DNA from: CALCKU01 sp964571595
GTDB taxonomy: Bacteria; Pseudomonadota; Alphaproteobacteria; Caulobacterales; Maricaulaceae
Direction: 5' to 3'
Length of the DNA: 64,000 nt
Assembly (NCBI GenBank): GCA_964571595.1
Contig: CAZNCJ010000002.1
Coordinates: 31,071 to 95,070 of the forward strand
Shown here: in pieces, positions 15,703 through 25,510 of the stretch
Position numbering within the stretch: position 1 is the stretch's first letter
Layout: the number at the start of each line of letters is the position of its first letter
Made by a program: the position numbers and the translations under genes
Notes under the pieces: generated by a model
Seen by the model: only the letters and a program-made list of their open reading frames with translations
Told to the model about the DNA's origin: nothing
Databases searched by the model: none

Positions 15703-16611
15703 TTATCCCGCCTCAGGGGCGTGTTGCGCAATAGCCTGAACAGGTTTTTGCGGCCCGCGCGGCTTACCTATGCCGAAACGCTTCATTGTTTTAATGCTCG
15801 GCACAGGTGAGAGCTTATAACCCCCGCCTTTAATTTCAATCCGGTCAACTTTTTGCGCAATCAAATCTTTAGCCGAGAAGACATGGCCTTGATTGTAAAA
15901 ATCGGTATGGATATCAAAAGCCGTGTCACCAATATAGGCCGTAACAAGCGAAGGCGTGCTTGTGTCCTCATATTTTATATGCAGGTAATCCGTATCCGGC
16001 ATGAAGGCGCGTAAGGCCCCCGGTACCATTTTTTTATATTGGGTTTTGCCGTCTTTTATACCGCGCTTTAGCTCAGCAATATCATGATGGCCGGACTTGT
16101 TTTTAAAATACGGTGTGAGGCCCATCTCGAAATAGAGGCTCTCATCATCCTCAGAAAGTCCGATACGGGCTTTATCGTCAATACAAATATCTGATTTAGC
16201 GGAGGACAGCTCGATCTTTTCGACAAAATCAGGCACGCTGCCGTCAGGTAGAATTGTGAAATCTACCGTGCCCAGCGGGGCTGCGATGAGCTCAGCATCA
16301 GTTTTGACAAATTTAGTGTTAGGCGGTGTTTTGAGGTAATACCGATCTGGTAGATTACCGCCGTCATAAATCAAAAAGCGCGGAGACACGACAATCTCTA
16401 CCACGTCTTTATCCTCGGGATTAATTGTGGCCAATTGCGCCATTGTTTTCACAGCATGTTTTGCTGGAAAGCAATAGGTCTCGCCGCGCACACCGTCTTG
16501 ACGCTCAAAATCATTAGCGTAGCTGGGGAGGGCTTGACCGGCAGTTAGAATAATCAGGCTTGTAAATATGGGGCGTAATTTAAGCATGGAGGCATTTTTC
16601 ATAGCTTGCAT
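15703..16611 (-). CDS. Hypothetical secreted protein
   Basis: A 302-residue protein that I do not recognise. Residues 1-32 form a signal peptide ending SYA, so it is probably periplasmic or exported. The mature part is mixed alpha/beta with no cysteine-rich or repeat region; a segment near the C-terminus (RIEIKGGGYKLSPVPS) is distinctive. The ATG at 16611 is chosen because GGAAAA lies 7 bp upstream; other in-frame ATGs are at 16602 and 16587. It precedes the DUF1289 gene by 11 bp and diverges from lptM across a 146-bp gap with direct repeats. Confidence 0.65.
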   Translation of the reverse strand: MQAMKNASMLKLRPIFTSLIILTAGQALPSYANDFERQDGVRGETYCFPAKHAVKTMAQLATINPEDKDVVEIVVSPRFLIYDGGNLPDRYYLKTPPNTKFVKTDAELIAAPLGTVDFTILPDGSVPDFVEKIELSSAKSDICIDDKARIGLSEDDESLYFEMGLTPYFKNKSGHHDIAELKRGIKDGKTQYKKMVPGALRAFMPDTDYLHIKYEDTSTPSLVTAYIGDTAFDIHTDFYNQGHVFSAKDLIAQKVDRIEIKGGGYKLSPVPSIKTMKRFGIGKPRGPQKPVQAIAQHAPEAG

Positions 16612-16626
16612 AATTTTTCCAATGAC

Positions 16627-16648
16627 AATTCAGTCATAATTCAGTGTT
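16627..16648. promoter_or_regulatory. 8-bp direct repeats with 11-bp spacing between divergent genes
   Basis: AATTCAGT occurs at 16627-16634 and 16638-16645, one helical turn apart. CAGTCAT (16631-16637) resembles a Pho-box half-site (CTGTCAT), but the second half (CAGTGTT) matches poorly. A binding site for a regulator of the secreted protein gene or of lptM is possible. Confidence 0.25.
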
Positions 16649-16757
16649 TTTACACATTGGGGTCTTATCAGTTAAGTCTTAATCAGGCTTGAATGTATTC
16701 AGACTCGACCAATCGGGATTAACGCAGTACAAGGCTGTAACGATTTGGAGTAATATT

Positions 16758-16907
16758 ATGAGCCGCAAACCCTATATATCTATACGCGTTATATCGAGTT
16801 TGATCTTGGGTGCGAGTTTTCTTAGTGCGTGCGGGATTAAGGGCGAGCTTAAACGCCCGGAACCGATCTTTGATAAATCGGCGAATATAACGGCTCCGAA
16901 CCAATAA
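16758..16907 (+). CDS. lptM: LptM-type small lipoprotein
   Basis: A 49-residue lipoprotein. A signal peptide with lipobox LSAC is followed by the family motif CGIKGELKRPEP, typical of LptM (formerly YifL). In enterobacteria LptM helps mature LptD, the outer-membrane lipopolysaccharide translocon. The ATG at 16758 has TTGGAG 7 bp upstream; a longer in-frame start at 16689 would bury the signal peptide. lysA follows 69 bp downstream, the lptM-lysA pairing seen in many proteobacteria, which supports the call. Confidence 0.88.
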   Translation: MSRKPYISIRVISSLILGASFLSACGIKGELKRPEPIFDKSANITAPNQ

Positions 16908-16976
16908 TTATAAGCTGAATTGATAAATTTTCCGGATGAACTTTGTGTTTGCCGTGAAATCTTTTAAGGCAAAATC

Positions 16977-18242
16977 ATGCGACATTTTGAATATAGAGAC
17001 GGTGAAATATACGCCGAAGATGTGCCTTTACGCAAAATTGCACAAGAGATAGGAACGCCCTGCTATATCTACTCCACGGCGACATTTAAACGCCATTATG
17101 AAGTGTTCTCAAACAGTTTTTCAGATGTGAAATCATTGGTCGCTTACTCGGTGAAGGCCAATTCAAACATTGCCGTTTTGGCGACATTGGCCAAGCTGGG
17201 TGCGGGCGCGGATGTCGTTAGCGGGGGAGAGCTGGCGCGGGCTTTGATTGCAGGTATTCCGGCCCGTAAAATTGTCTTTTCCGGCGTCGGTAAAACCCGT
17301 CAGGAAATGAGCGAGGCGCTGAGCGCGGGTATTCGCGTATTTAATGTTGAAAGCCTGCCGGAGCTATATGTGCTTAATCAACAGGCCCTCGATATGGGTC
17401 TTGTCGCCCCGATTGCCTTTCGCGTGAACCCGGATGTCACAGCAGGCGGACACGAAAAAATTTCGACAGGGAAAAAAGAAAATAAGTTCGGTATAGCTTG
17501 GTCAAAAGCCGAGGCGGCTTATGCAGAAGCCGCCAAATTAGAGGGTATTAAAATTGTCGGTGTCGATGTGCATATCGGCAGCCAGATTGCGAGCTTGGAG
17601 CCCTTTGAGCGCGCCATTGCAAAAGTTGGCGGCCTGATAGAAAGGCTGCGTAAGGCTGGTCATAAGATTGTCAGCTTTGATGTTGGTGGCGGGCTGGGTA
17701 TTCCGTATGGCAATAACACCCCCGCCCCGCCGACCCCGTCTGATTACGGGGCTATGGTCAAGCGCCTGACGCGGGATATGGATATCGAATTGATCTTTGA
17801 ACCGGGTCGGATGATTTCGGGTAATTCAGGGGTTCTGCTTTCTAAGGTCGTATATGTTAAAACAGGTGAAGACCGTAAATTTTTAATCGTAGACTCAGCG
17901 ATGAATGATTTGATCCGTCCCGCCCTTTATGATGCCTATCACGAAATTGAACCGGTCAAAGCACCGGGCGGAGATTATAAAGAAGAGATATATGATGTTG
18001 TCGGGCCGATATGTGAAAGCGGGGACACATTTACGAAATCTCGCGCTTTGCCGGAAATGCGCGCGGGCGATCTGATTGTCATGCATTCGGCAGGGGCTTA
18101 CGGCGCGGCGCAATCCAGCCAGTATAATACGCGTCCGCTTGTGCCAGAAGTCTTGGTTAAAGGGAACAGATATGAGGTCATTCGCGCAAGACCGTCAATT
18201 GAAGATATGCTAAAAATGGAGAAACTGCCGGACTGGCTGTAA
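16977..18242 (+). CDS. lysA: Diaminopimelate decarboxylase
   Basis: PLP enzyme that converts meso-diaminopimelate to lysine. The 421-residue protein has the PLP lysine in VAYSVKANSN, then HIGSQI, the glycine-rich phosphate-binding stretch FDVGGGLGIPYG, EPGRMI and the active-site CESGDTF. An AAGG site precedes the ATG at 16977. It follows lptM and precedes the TIGR02302-type gene, a common alphaproteobacterial order. dapD and dapE of the same pathway are about 11 kb away. Confidence 0.97.
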   Translation: MRHFEYRDGEIYAEDVPLRKIAQEIGTPCYIYSTATFKRHYEVFSNSFSDVKSLVAYSVKANSNIAVLATLAKLGAGADVVSGGELARALIAGIPARKIVFSGVGKTRQEMSEALSAGIRVFNVESLPELYVLNQQALDMGLVAPIAFRVNPDVTAGGHEKISTGKKENKFGIAWSKAEAAYAEAAKLEGIKIVGVDVHIGSQIASLEPFERAIAKVGGLIERLRKAGHKIVSFDVGGGLGIPYGNNTPAPPTPSDYGAMVKRLTRDMDIELIFEPGRMISGNSGVLLSKVVYVKTGEDRKFLIVDSAMNDLIRPALYDAYHEIEPVKAPGGDYKEEIYDVVGPICESGDTFTKSRALPEMRAGDLIVMHSAGAYGAAQSSQYNTRPLVPEVLVKGNRYEVIRARPSIEDMLKMEKLPDWL

Positions 18243-18291
18243 ATTTCTCAAAATTAACGAGATTTTCCAAAAATCTGGCGTATAAAGACCT

Positions 18292-21000
18292 ATGCAAGAT
18301 GAGGCCATGACAGATCCGGTTGTGCAAACGGCCAAGCGACTGACCCGCCGCGCCCATTTCCACCTTTACTGGGAGACTTATGCCCCTGTTTTGGCAGGCG
18401 CAGCTTTGGCTTTATCTATATTCCTGATGGCCAGTTTTGGCGGGGTCTGGGAAATTATTGGAGACCCGTGGCGGGGAATAGCTTTATTTATCGTGCTGTT
18501 TTTATGTGCGCGGGCAGCTTGGACGGCCTATAAAATCCCACGCCCCAGCATATCGGCTGCGCGTAGGCGTGTTGAAAATGATTCAGGTCAGTTACATCGC
18601 CCTTTAGATACTATAGCCGATCATCCAGCCAATGGCGGGGAACGACTATGGGATAGTCATGTCTCGAATGCGAACGAAAGTGTATTGAGTTTACAATATT
18701 CAAAATTACGCTCTGTGATTGCCCCGAAAGATAAGTATTTTATGCGCTTTATCGCGCCTATCTCGCTCATTTTGGCGATGATGGTCGGGGCGGGGTATAA
18801 TTTCGAGAGATTGCGTCGCTCTTTTGTGCCGGTTTGGCAAAGCGGAATTTTAGGTCAGGATGTGCGGCTTGAAGCCTGGATTGATCCGCCGGATTATACG
18901 GGACGTCCGCCGATCTATTTTAAGGATGGCCGTCATGTCGAAATTCCGGCTGGCTCTGAACTGGTGGCGCGGATTTACGGGGCGAAGTCAGCCCCGCGGC
19001 CAAAATTAGTCACAAAGTCAGGCCAGACAAAATTTTTAAAACTTGGTCGTCTGGACCCAATAACTTTTGAAACGCGGACTGTTTTGAATAAAAGCGCAAA
19101 GGTGCATTGGCGCATCATCAATAAGACACGCTCATGGAAGCTGGATGTTGTAGAGGATCAACCGCCTGTCATAGACATAACCTCAACACCTGAGGCGGAT
19201 AAGCGTGATAGGCTGAAATTTTCCTATAGTCTGGAAGATGATTACGGGGTTGAAGCTTTGGAGTTGCAAATGCGCAAGCTCTCGGTTTCAGAGATTGCGG
19301 ATGGAGATGAGGGGCAAGACGACACTATAGTGCCCGTAATTTTACCCGGCGCATCCGTGAAAAGACTAGAAGATCGCGAAGCCCTTCTGGACCTTACCAA
19401 GCATGAATGGGCTGGACAAAAAGTCTCGGCGGTTTTAATTGCGCGCGACGGTGCGGGTCAGATCGCAAGCTCGGAACGGGTTTATTTTACCGTCCCAGAT
19501 AAAATTTTCATTGAACCTTTGGCTAAGGCTGTCATTGAAAATCGACGTTTGTTTTTACAGGGCCAAGCAGAATATACCCCTTATAAACCACTTAGCCGTA
19601 AAGCGCTTCAAGACCAGCCTTTATATGATACTTATGAGCCACATGCCCGACTTGAGCGCGCCCCCGAGCAGGTACAAAGAGCAGCACTGCTACTTGAGGC
19701 TCTCACAGATAAGCCTGTCACTATATATCAAGACCCTGTTCTGTATATGGGTTTGCGGCATGTCTTGGAAACGACACGATTTGCACACGGACAAGAAAGC
19801 CTAGAGAATATACCCGCCCAATTATGGACTATGGCCTTACGCGCTGAATTTGGCTTATTAGGATCGGCTTTAGAGGCTATGCAGGCAGCAGAAAATAGCT
19901 TGCGCGAAGGTATCGCCAGACGTGCCCCCCAGCGCGAGATAGATACATTATTTGACCGTTATAATGAGGCGGTTGACCGCTATATGGAAGAGCTGCGCAA
20001 AAAGGCCGTAGAAGCTGGTAATATAGCCGAGGAAGGCGGCGGCGGGGACGGCCGGAATACCGACCAGATTGAAGAGCTCCTCGCGGCGATTGAAGAAGCC
20101 AACCGTATTGGCGATGTTGACGGCGCAAGGCGGGCCTTGGCGCAATTGGCGGCCCTTCTTGAAAACATGCAAATCCAGCTGTCTGCGGGGCAAGGTCAGG
20201 GTGAAGGCGAGAGCATGCCCGGGGAGATGTCCGAAGAATTACGGGAGGCTTTGGAAGAAATGGCCGATCTGTTAGGCGAGCAAAGAGAGCTTAAAGACGA
20301 AACAGAGCGCTCAGAAAAACAGGCTGAAAGTGAAGATCAACAATCTGGCCAAGATCAGTCATCAGGCCAAGATCAATCCTCCAGAAACGGTCAATCCGCC
20401 TCACCCGGCCAAGAGGCTCTCACGACAGAAGAATTAGCTGAACAGCAAAAACTACTTGAAGAGGGTCTGAGCGCCCTAAACAAGATTTTGGAAGAGGGCG
20501 GCGTTGGCGATGAAGGTGACCAACTGGCACAAGAAGACGGTTCTGGCTTGGGGCAAGAAGACGAAGACGGCACAGGCGGCTCTCAAGAGGGTGATGAAGA
20601 GAGTGGTAATGGAGGCGGTAAATCCGCACAAGAGGCTTTGGCGGATGCGGCACGGGCGATGCTTGGTTCTCGCGAGGCTTTGAGTGCTGAAGATCTGGCG
20701 GAGGCTGGGCGTGCTCAAGAGGACGCCATTCAGGCGTTACGCGAAGCCGGAAAGTCACTCTCGCGCGCCGTTAAAAGTCAGCAACGTGCTGAAAATGACG
20801 GTGAAGATGAAGGCAAAGATTCTAATCCTTTGGGCCAAGCTAATGGTATTGAGGACGAAAATGCAGAGGCTGATGTGGACGGTTTGGATAATGCGACCCG
20901 CTCGCGTGAATTACTTGAAGAGCTAAGACGTCGGGCTTCTGAGCAAGAGCGTGAGCAAAGCGAACGTGAATATTTAGAGCGTTTGTTAAAGCGTTTCTAA
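18292..21000 (+). CDS. TIGR02302/DUF4175 family membrane protein
   Basis: A 902-residue protein of the alphaproteobacterial TIGR02302 (DUF4175) family, of unknown function. Two N-terminal hydrophobic helices (about 28-50 and 58-78) and a third near residue 155 anchor a large remainder that is probably periplasmic. The second half is helical and strongly acidic, rich in Glu, Gln, Asp and Gly, with short repeats of the type SGQDQSS, and ends in a highly charged Arg/Glu helix. It follows lysA as in related genomes. The start at 18292 is tentative; an ATG at 18307 is also possible. It converges with the next gene with one base between stops. Confidence 0.85.
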   Translation: MQDEAMTDPVVQTAKRLTRRAHFHLYWETYAPVLAGAALALSIFLMASFGGVWEIIGDPWRGIALFIVLFLCARAAWTAYKIPRPSISAARRRVENDSGQLHRPLDTIADHPANGGERLWDSHVSNANESVLSLQYSKLRSVIAPKDKYFMRFIAPISLILAMMVGAGYNFERLRRSFVPVWQSGILGQDVRLEAWIDPPDYTGRPPIYFKDGRHVEIPAGSELVARIYGAKSAPRPKLVTKSGQTKFLKLGRLDPITFETRTVLNKSAKVHWRIINKTRSWKLDVVEDQPPVIDITSTPEADKRDRLKFSYSLEDDYGVEALELQMRKLSVSEIADGDEGQDDTIVPVILPGASVKRLEDREALLDLTKHEWAGQKVSAVLIARDGAGQIASSERVYFTVPDKIFIEPLAKAVIENRRLFLQGQAEYTPYKPLSRKALQDQPLYDTYEPHARLERAPEQVQRAALLLEALTDKPVTIYQDPVLYMGLRHVLETTRFAHGQESLENIPAQLWTMALRAEFGLLGSALEAMQAAENSLREGIARRAPQREIDTLFDRYNEAVDRYMEELRKKAVEAGNIAEEGGGGDGRNTDQIEELLAAIEEANRIGDVDGARRALAQLAALLENMQIQLSAGQGQGEGESMPGEMSEELREALEEMADLLGEQRELKDETERSEKQAESEDQQSGQDQSSGQDQSSRNGQSASPGQEALTTEELAEQQKLLEEGLSALNKILEEGGVGDEGDQLAQEDGSGLGQEDEDGTGGSQEGDEESGNGGGKSAQEALADAARAMLGSREALSAEDLAEAGRAQEDAIQALREAGKSLSRAVKSQQRAENDGEDEGKDSNPLGQANGIEDENAEADVDGLDNATRSRELLEELRRRASEQEREQSEREYLERLLKRF

Positions 21001-21001
21001 T

Positions 21002-21940
21002 TTATTCGTTTACAGCCTTTTTATCACCATCAGAGGTAAATCCGATTTGTGTCGGAACATTTGTAATCTGGTCCGCAATCGTATCATTTGTAAATCTATA
21101 AGTCAGATTAACCGCATCTAGCGGTGGATTGGGAAAATGGGTGACATATTCCGCGCGCTTGTTCTTTTCAAGCTGGCTTTTCTCAAATTCAAAACGCCAT
21201 TCTACGAGTTTTTCTTCGTTTTTATTATGAAGCGAGAAGATAATGGGGTGAAGGTTTATCCGGCGTCCAGATATGTTTTTGACTGATCCATTAATCACCA
21301 AGACGGGTTCGCCGTCCATATAAATACTGCGCGTTATCGGTGGATCAAAACTTAACCCATCGCGCGAAACGTCAATCCCGACCACCTTGTATAAGGTCGC
21401 CATTTTAGGGTGCTCCGTGACAATGTCTTGGCGAAATATATAAGCAAGGCCGGCACATCCAATTAATGTGCCGATAGTGGCACTCCAGATAAGCCCGACA
21501 ATACTTAGCCGGCGTGTACGGCGTTGTTTATCTGCGCGGTCACGAATACTGACATGGGCACCTGTTGTAAAAGCAGGCTGAGCTGTCTCTTTAAGGGATG
21601 TTTGGACAGATAAGTCCTCAATTTCAGGATGGGATGTCTGCACATTTTCCTGATTTTGACTTAGCAAGTCTTCAAAACCCGTCTTGTTCTCTGCCTTGCT
21701 TTTGGGCGGGGCAGAGGTTTCCCAAGGGGGAATATCATTTGTGATGTCCGGTGAGGTTGGCGGGGCGGTAAGAGGCTTTAAGTCCTCGCTTTCATTATCT
21801 TTGAGGACATATTCGTCTAGATCGAGGCTCACAAACCAGCTATTTTGACATTTTGAACATCTTACCGTACGCCCATTAGGGCCGATAGCTTCGTCCTTGG
21901 CGAAATAACGCGTGGAACATTCGGGACATGTGAGTATCAT
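21002..21940 (-). CDS. MJ0042-type zinc-ribbon and DUF3426 membrane protein
   Basis: A 312-residue protein. The N-terminal zinc ribbon has Cys5, Cys8, Cys28 and Cys31 (TCPECSTRYF, VRCSKCQNSW). An acidic linker rich in Pro and Ser leads to one membrane helix near residue 150, and a C-terminal domain of about 130 residues resembles DUF3426 (LVINGSVKNISGRRI). Such proteins sit next to ftsE or lysA in many alphaproteobacteria; the function is unknown. It is transcribed away from ftsE, and the two starts are 46 bp apart. Confidence 0.82.
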   Translation of the reverse strand: MILTCPECSTRYFAKDEAIGPNGRTVRCSKCQNSWFVSLDLDEYVLKDNESEDLKPLTAPPTSPDITNDIPPWETSAPPKSKAENKTGFEDLLSQNQENVQTSHPEIEDLSVQTSLKETAQPAFTTGAHVSIRDRADKQRRTRRLSIVGLIWSATIGTLIGCAGLAYIFRQDIVTEHPKMATLYKVVGIDVSRDGLSFDPPITRSIYMDGEPVLVINGSVKNISGRRINLHPIIFSLHNKNEEKLVEWRFEFEKSQLEKNKRAEYVTHFPNPPLDAVNLTYRFTNDTIADQITNVPTQIGFTSDGDKKAVNE

Positions 21941-21986
21941 GGTAAACCTGATTCGAAACTATGTTGAAAGATGCCGATTAAGCTAA

Positions 21987-22775
21987 ATGAAGTCTAGTCC
22001 TGACATGCCTAATAATGCGATTAAGACAGATAGATCGCCTCCACCTTCGGCATTATCAATGCAGAGCGCGAAAAGGCGTGAGGAAATTATCCGTTTTGAA
22101 CGACTGGCCGTGCGTTATGGTCGCGGGCCAGAAGTGCTCAGCGATGTCAATTTCACCCTCCGCTCTGGCTCTTTTTCTTTCCTGACCGGGCCATCTGGTG
22201 CGGGCAAAACCACCTTGCTGGAATTGATCAATCTCAATTTACGTCCCTCTCGCGGTTTCATTCATCTTTTCGGCGAGGATTGCGCATTATTTAGTAAGGC
22301 TGAGCGGGCAAAATATAAGCGCCGGATTGGCTTGATCTCACAAGATGTCAATCTGATTGACCATTTAAGTGTATTTGAGAATGTGGCTTTGCCCTTGCGG
22401 GTAAACGGACAGCCCCAAAGCGCTTATAGGCAGGATGTTATAGAGCTTTTGCAATGGGTCGGTCTAGGAGGGCGGTTACAGGCTTTGCCTGCGACATTGT
22501 CTGGCGGAGAAAAACAACGCGCGGCGATTGCGCGGGCTGTGATTGCAAAACCAGATATTTTGATCGCCGATGAACCGACTGGCAATGTGGACTCAGACAT
22601 TGCGCACCGCCTTATGCATCTATTTGGAGAGATGAACCGGATGGGCGCGACAATTTTTATTGCCACACATGACGCCCGGCTTGCCCGCCGACATACGGGT
22701 GATATTTATAATATTCAAAATGGACAGATCAATCTTCAAGATGATCACCCTGCGGTGGATGAGGGGATGTCTTAA
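21987..22775 (+). CDS. ftsE: Cell division ATP-binding protein FtsE
   Basis: ABC ATPase that works with FtsX to control septal peptidoglycan hydrolases. It carries the Walker A motif GPSGAGKT (68-75), the signature LSGGEKQRAAIARA, the Walker B motif ILIADEPTGNVD and a switch His in IATHDARLA. At 262 residues it is longer than usual because of about 33 extra N-terminal residues rich in Ser and Pro. No start candidate (21987, 22005, 22059) has a good ribosome site, so the true protein may begin at Met25 (22059). ftsX follows with no gap. Confidence 0.94.
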   Translation: MKSSPDMPNNAIKTDRSPPPSALSMQSAKRREEIIRFERLAVRYGRGPEVLSDVNFTLRSGSFSFLTGPSGAGKTTLLELINLNLRPSRGFIHLFGEDCALFSKAERAKYKRRIGLISQDVNLIDHLSVFENVALPLRVNGQPQSAYRQDVIELLQWVGLGGRLQALPATLSGGEKQRAAIARAVIAKPDILIADEPTGNVDSDIAHRLMHLFGEMNRMGATIFIATHDARLARRHTGDIYNIQNGQINLQDDHPAVDEGMS

Positions 22776-23675
22776 ATGAGTGATGCGCCTCATTCCAGTT
22801 TTTCGCCCATTGCCTTATTGCCGCGCGAGCGTCAGCAAGACGGCCCCTTGCTTTTTGTCATGTCGATAATGGCTTTGCTGGCGGGGCTCATTATCTTATT
22901 TGCCACGATGAGCACACGTGCGATTGATCAGTGGCAAAGCGGGTTAACACAGGGGGCTACCCTGACATTAAAACTCTCAGACATTGAGCAAAGAGAGACA
23001 CAGACAGCGCAACTCCAAGCCATATTAGAGACCCGCGGGGATATAAAATCCGTCTCTGTTCTGTCAGAAGCGCGCGCGAAAGCCTTGCTCAAACCTTGGT
23101 TGGGTGATGTGGAATTGCCCGATGATTTACCCGTTCCCGCCCTTTTTAGTCTTGAGCTTGCGCCCGATAAGCGATTGGATGTTGAAACCTTAAGATCTGA
23201 AATTAGCGAGCAAGGGCTGGATGTCGTGATTGATGATCATAGCTTGTGGCGCATTGATATTGAGCGAAATCGTAAAACCTTATTGGGTGCGCTTAGAACT
23301 ATTCTGGTCTTGATTTTACTTTCCAGTATGGCGGTGAGTATATTTGCGACACAGGCCCGGCTACACACTCAACATAAAACCATTTCCGTGCTCCATCAGG
23401 TGGGAGCAAAAAACAGTTTTATCGCCCGGCTTTTTGTCGGTCAGTTTTTTCTACGCGGCTTGATAGCCGGGGCTATTGGGTGTAGTCTAGCTCTTTTATT
23501 TGCCTTGATTTTTCAATGGGTACAGGGGGATAACACCGTCTTTGGGCAATATTATATAATTGGATCTGATATTATCAAACTGGTTTATCTCGCCTTAATA
23601 TTTGGTTTGATTTGCGCGCTGACCGCAGGTCTTACAGGCTTGAGTGTTCTCAATAGACAGAACCTTATATATTAG
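22776..23675 (+). CDS. ftsX: Cell division protein FtsX
   Basis: Membrane subunit of the FtsEX complex. The 299-residue protein has a cytoplasmic N-terminus, a first membrane helix near residues 28-48, a periplasmic domain (about 50-165) and three further helices near 170-190, 220-245 and 262-290, the usual FtsX layout. The region HQVGAKNSFIARLF is the conserved cytoplasmic coupling loop that contacts FtsE. The ATG directly follows the ftsE stop, so the two are translationally coupled. A DUF218 gene starts 4 bp after the stop. Confidence 0.92.
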   Translation: MSDAPHSSFSPIALLPRERQQDGPLLFVMSIMALLAGLIILFATMSTRAIDQWQSGLTQGATLTLKLSDIEQRETQTAQLQAILETRGDIKSVSVLSEARAKALLKPWLGDVELPDDLPVPALFSLELAPDKRLDVETLRSEISEQGLDVVIDDHSLWRIDIERNRKTLLGALRTILVLILLSSMAVSIFATQARLHTQHKTISVLHQVGAKNSFIARLFVGQFFLRGLIAGAIGCSLALLFALIFQWVQGDNTVFGQYYIIGSDIIKLVYLALIFGLICALTAGLTGLSVLNRQNLIY

Positions 23676-23679
23676 ACAG

Positions 23680-24465
23680 ATGGCAACTCGCACCCCAAAT
23701 ATAAACAGCCCGCAGGCGGCAAAAGAACCACGTTCCAAAAAACAGTCTTGGTTAAAGCTCTTTGCCTTCATTTTTGGCCTATTGACCGGGATTATATTTA
23801 CGGGTTTTTTTTTCTTCGTCAGGACTGTGACCTCGCAAAACCTGCCAAACCCTGTCCAGCGAGCTGACGGGATTGTCGTTTTGACGGGCACGGGCGGTGG
23901 TAGATTGGAAGCGGGTGCAAAGCTGCTCATGCAAGAGAAGGGCGAAAGGCTCCTGATTTCGGGTGTGAATCGCGATATCTCCAGAGAGGAGATATTGGAT
24001 GTTTTGAACCTGCCAGATAAGCTGTCAAATTGCTGCGTGGATATGGACTTTGCCCAAGATACGATTGAAAATGCACAAAAGACGTCCGTTTGGGCGCAAG
24101 CTTTGGGGTTTGAGCATATTCTGCTTGTGACGTCCGCCTATCATATGCCGCGCGCGCAGGGCGCGATTACAGCAGCCAGCGGGCGTATGAAAATAACACC
24201 TTATCCCGTCAGAGATGATAAATTTCGTCAATGGTGGAAACATGGTTCCCAGATCAAGCGGCTGATAAGAGAATATGGAAAATTACTTGTCAGTTTTGTC
24301 CATACATCAAGCGATAAAACTATCCGTAATCCCATTAGTTTAAACCTGCCCAAGTCGGGGGGAAAACCTGCGGATGCCCGCCTTGATAGCACGGCAGATA
24401 GTTCCTCTGATATTGTTCCACCCGCAGATAAGTCCCCGTCAGATGAACTTGGCGGTGTAGAATAA
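23680..24465 (+). CDS. YdcF/DUF218 family membrane-anchored protein
   Basis: A 261-residue protein. One N-terminal membrane helix (about 25-48) is followed by a DUF218 domain with DGIVVLTGTGGGRLEAGAKL, then VTSAYHMPRAQGAI, which are the typical family blocks. DUF218 includes SanA- and ElyC-like proteins linked to envelope integrity, with no defined reaction. A polar Ser/Asp-rich tail follows. The ATG at 23680 is 4 bp after the ftsX stop; an in-frame ATG at 23644 inside ftsX is less likely. The gene appears to be the third of the ftsE-ftsX operon. Confidence 0.87.
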   Translation: MATRTPNINSPQAAKEPRSKKQSWLKLFAFIFGLLTGIIFTGFFFFVRTVTSQNLPNPVQRADGIVVLTGTGGGRLEAGAKLLMQEKGERLLISGVNRDISREEILDVLNLPDKLSNCCVDMDFAQDTIENAQKTSVWAQALGFEHILLVTSAYHMPRAQGAITAASGRMKITPYPVRDDKFRQWWKHGSQIKRLIREYGKLLVSFVHTSSDKTIRNPISLNLPKSGGKPADARLDSTADSSSDIVPPADKSPSDELGGVE

Positions 24466-24481
24466 GGTACGGGGCAGGGTT

Positions 24482-25510
24482 ATGACGGTGCACAAGGCTA
24501 AAGGTAAAAAGGGAATATTCAGCAAAGCTATTATTTCTTTGGCGCTTCTGATTGCGGCCTATGTGCTATATTGGGCGGCAGGCCGTTCAGTCATTGTCAA
24601 AAATTTCAATGAGACCATAATGTCTGCACGCCAAAGCGGTCATAGCGTCCAGCCGAAATCTTTTACTCTTTCAGGTTTTCCTTTTTCTTTTAAGGGTCAT
24701 ATGCGTTCTTTGCTTTTGGGTGCGCCGCAAGCCAGTTCGCCTTGGTCTATACGCAGTGAGAATCTACATTTAGAAGCCGCCTCTTATAACCCGCTTAAAT
24801 GGGATATATATCACGCAGGCGATGCGCGCCTAGATATGCGCGGCCCAGTCGGGCAGAGATGGTTATTTGATATAAGGCCCCTCTTATTAGATGGTGATGT
24901 GAGCCTGTCTTATAAAGGCGATATAAAATCTATCCTCTTTAATGCGGATAAGCTCCGCCCACATGCCGTGATTGGCACAGAACCACCCTTTCGAGCCTTA
25001 GATGGTTTCCGCGCGCAAATCACGCCGAACCGCGAAAATGTAGATATTGCATTGGATTTAGAAAATATATTTTTAAGTGCCAAGGTCTGGGCGCCCTTAC
25101 AAAAGGTTTTTGGGCCACGACTAGAAACGGTTTCGCTTAAGGCGCAAGCTGTGGGGTTATCCGCGCTCTCGCAAGAGGCGGTTGCGAGTTGGAGCAAAGA
25201 ACCGCGTTTGACGTCCTCAGACTGGCTTGTAAAATGGAATGGTATTGATCTGCGAGGAGATTTTGATCTTACCAAATCCTCGCAAGGCGTTTCAGGAAAT
25301 ATCCGTATAATTCTTGATGATGAACGCGCCTTCTTTGAGGCCATGACCGCCTCAGGCCTTATAACGTCCACTCAAGCCAGCCTGATGAAATTTGCTCTAG
25401 CTTCGCGACCTAAAACAGACTCACAAACAAATGGAGCGCAAAAAGAGATTAATTTAATATTGGCAAACTCTCAGTTGACGCTATTTGGCCAGCCCATATA
25501 TAAATTTTAA
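24482..25510 (+). CDS. DUF2125 family protein
   Basis: A 342-residue protein with one N-terminal membrane helix (about 16-36) and a large, probably periplasmic part. The start of the domain (HSVQPKSFTLSGFPFSFKG) is the hallmark of DUF2125, found mainly in alphaproteobacteria and with no known function. The beta-rich pattern resembles AsmA-like or lipid-transport folds, but that is only an impression. It follows the DUF218 gene by 16 bp and overlaps the convergent tyrC stop by 4 bp. Confidence 0.82.
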   Translation: MTVHKAKGKKGIFSKAIISLALLIAAYVLYWAAGRSVIVKNFNETIMSARQSGHSVQPKSFTLSGFPFSFKGHMRSLLLGAPQASSPWSIRSENLHLEAASYNPLKWDIYHAGDARLDMRGPVGQRWLFDIRPLLLDGDVSLSYKGDIKSILFNADKLRPHAVIGTEPPFRALDGFRAQITPNRENVDIALDLENIFLSAKVWAPLQKVFGPRLETVSLKAQAVGLSALSQEAVASWSKEPRLTSSDWLVKWNGIDLRGDFDLTKSSQGVSGNIRIILDDERAFFEAMTASGLITSTQASLMKFALASRPKTDSQTNGAQKEINLILANSQLTLFGQPIYKF

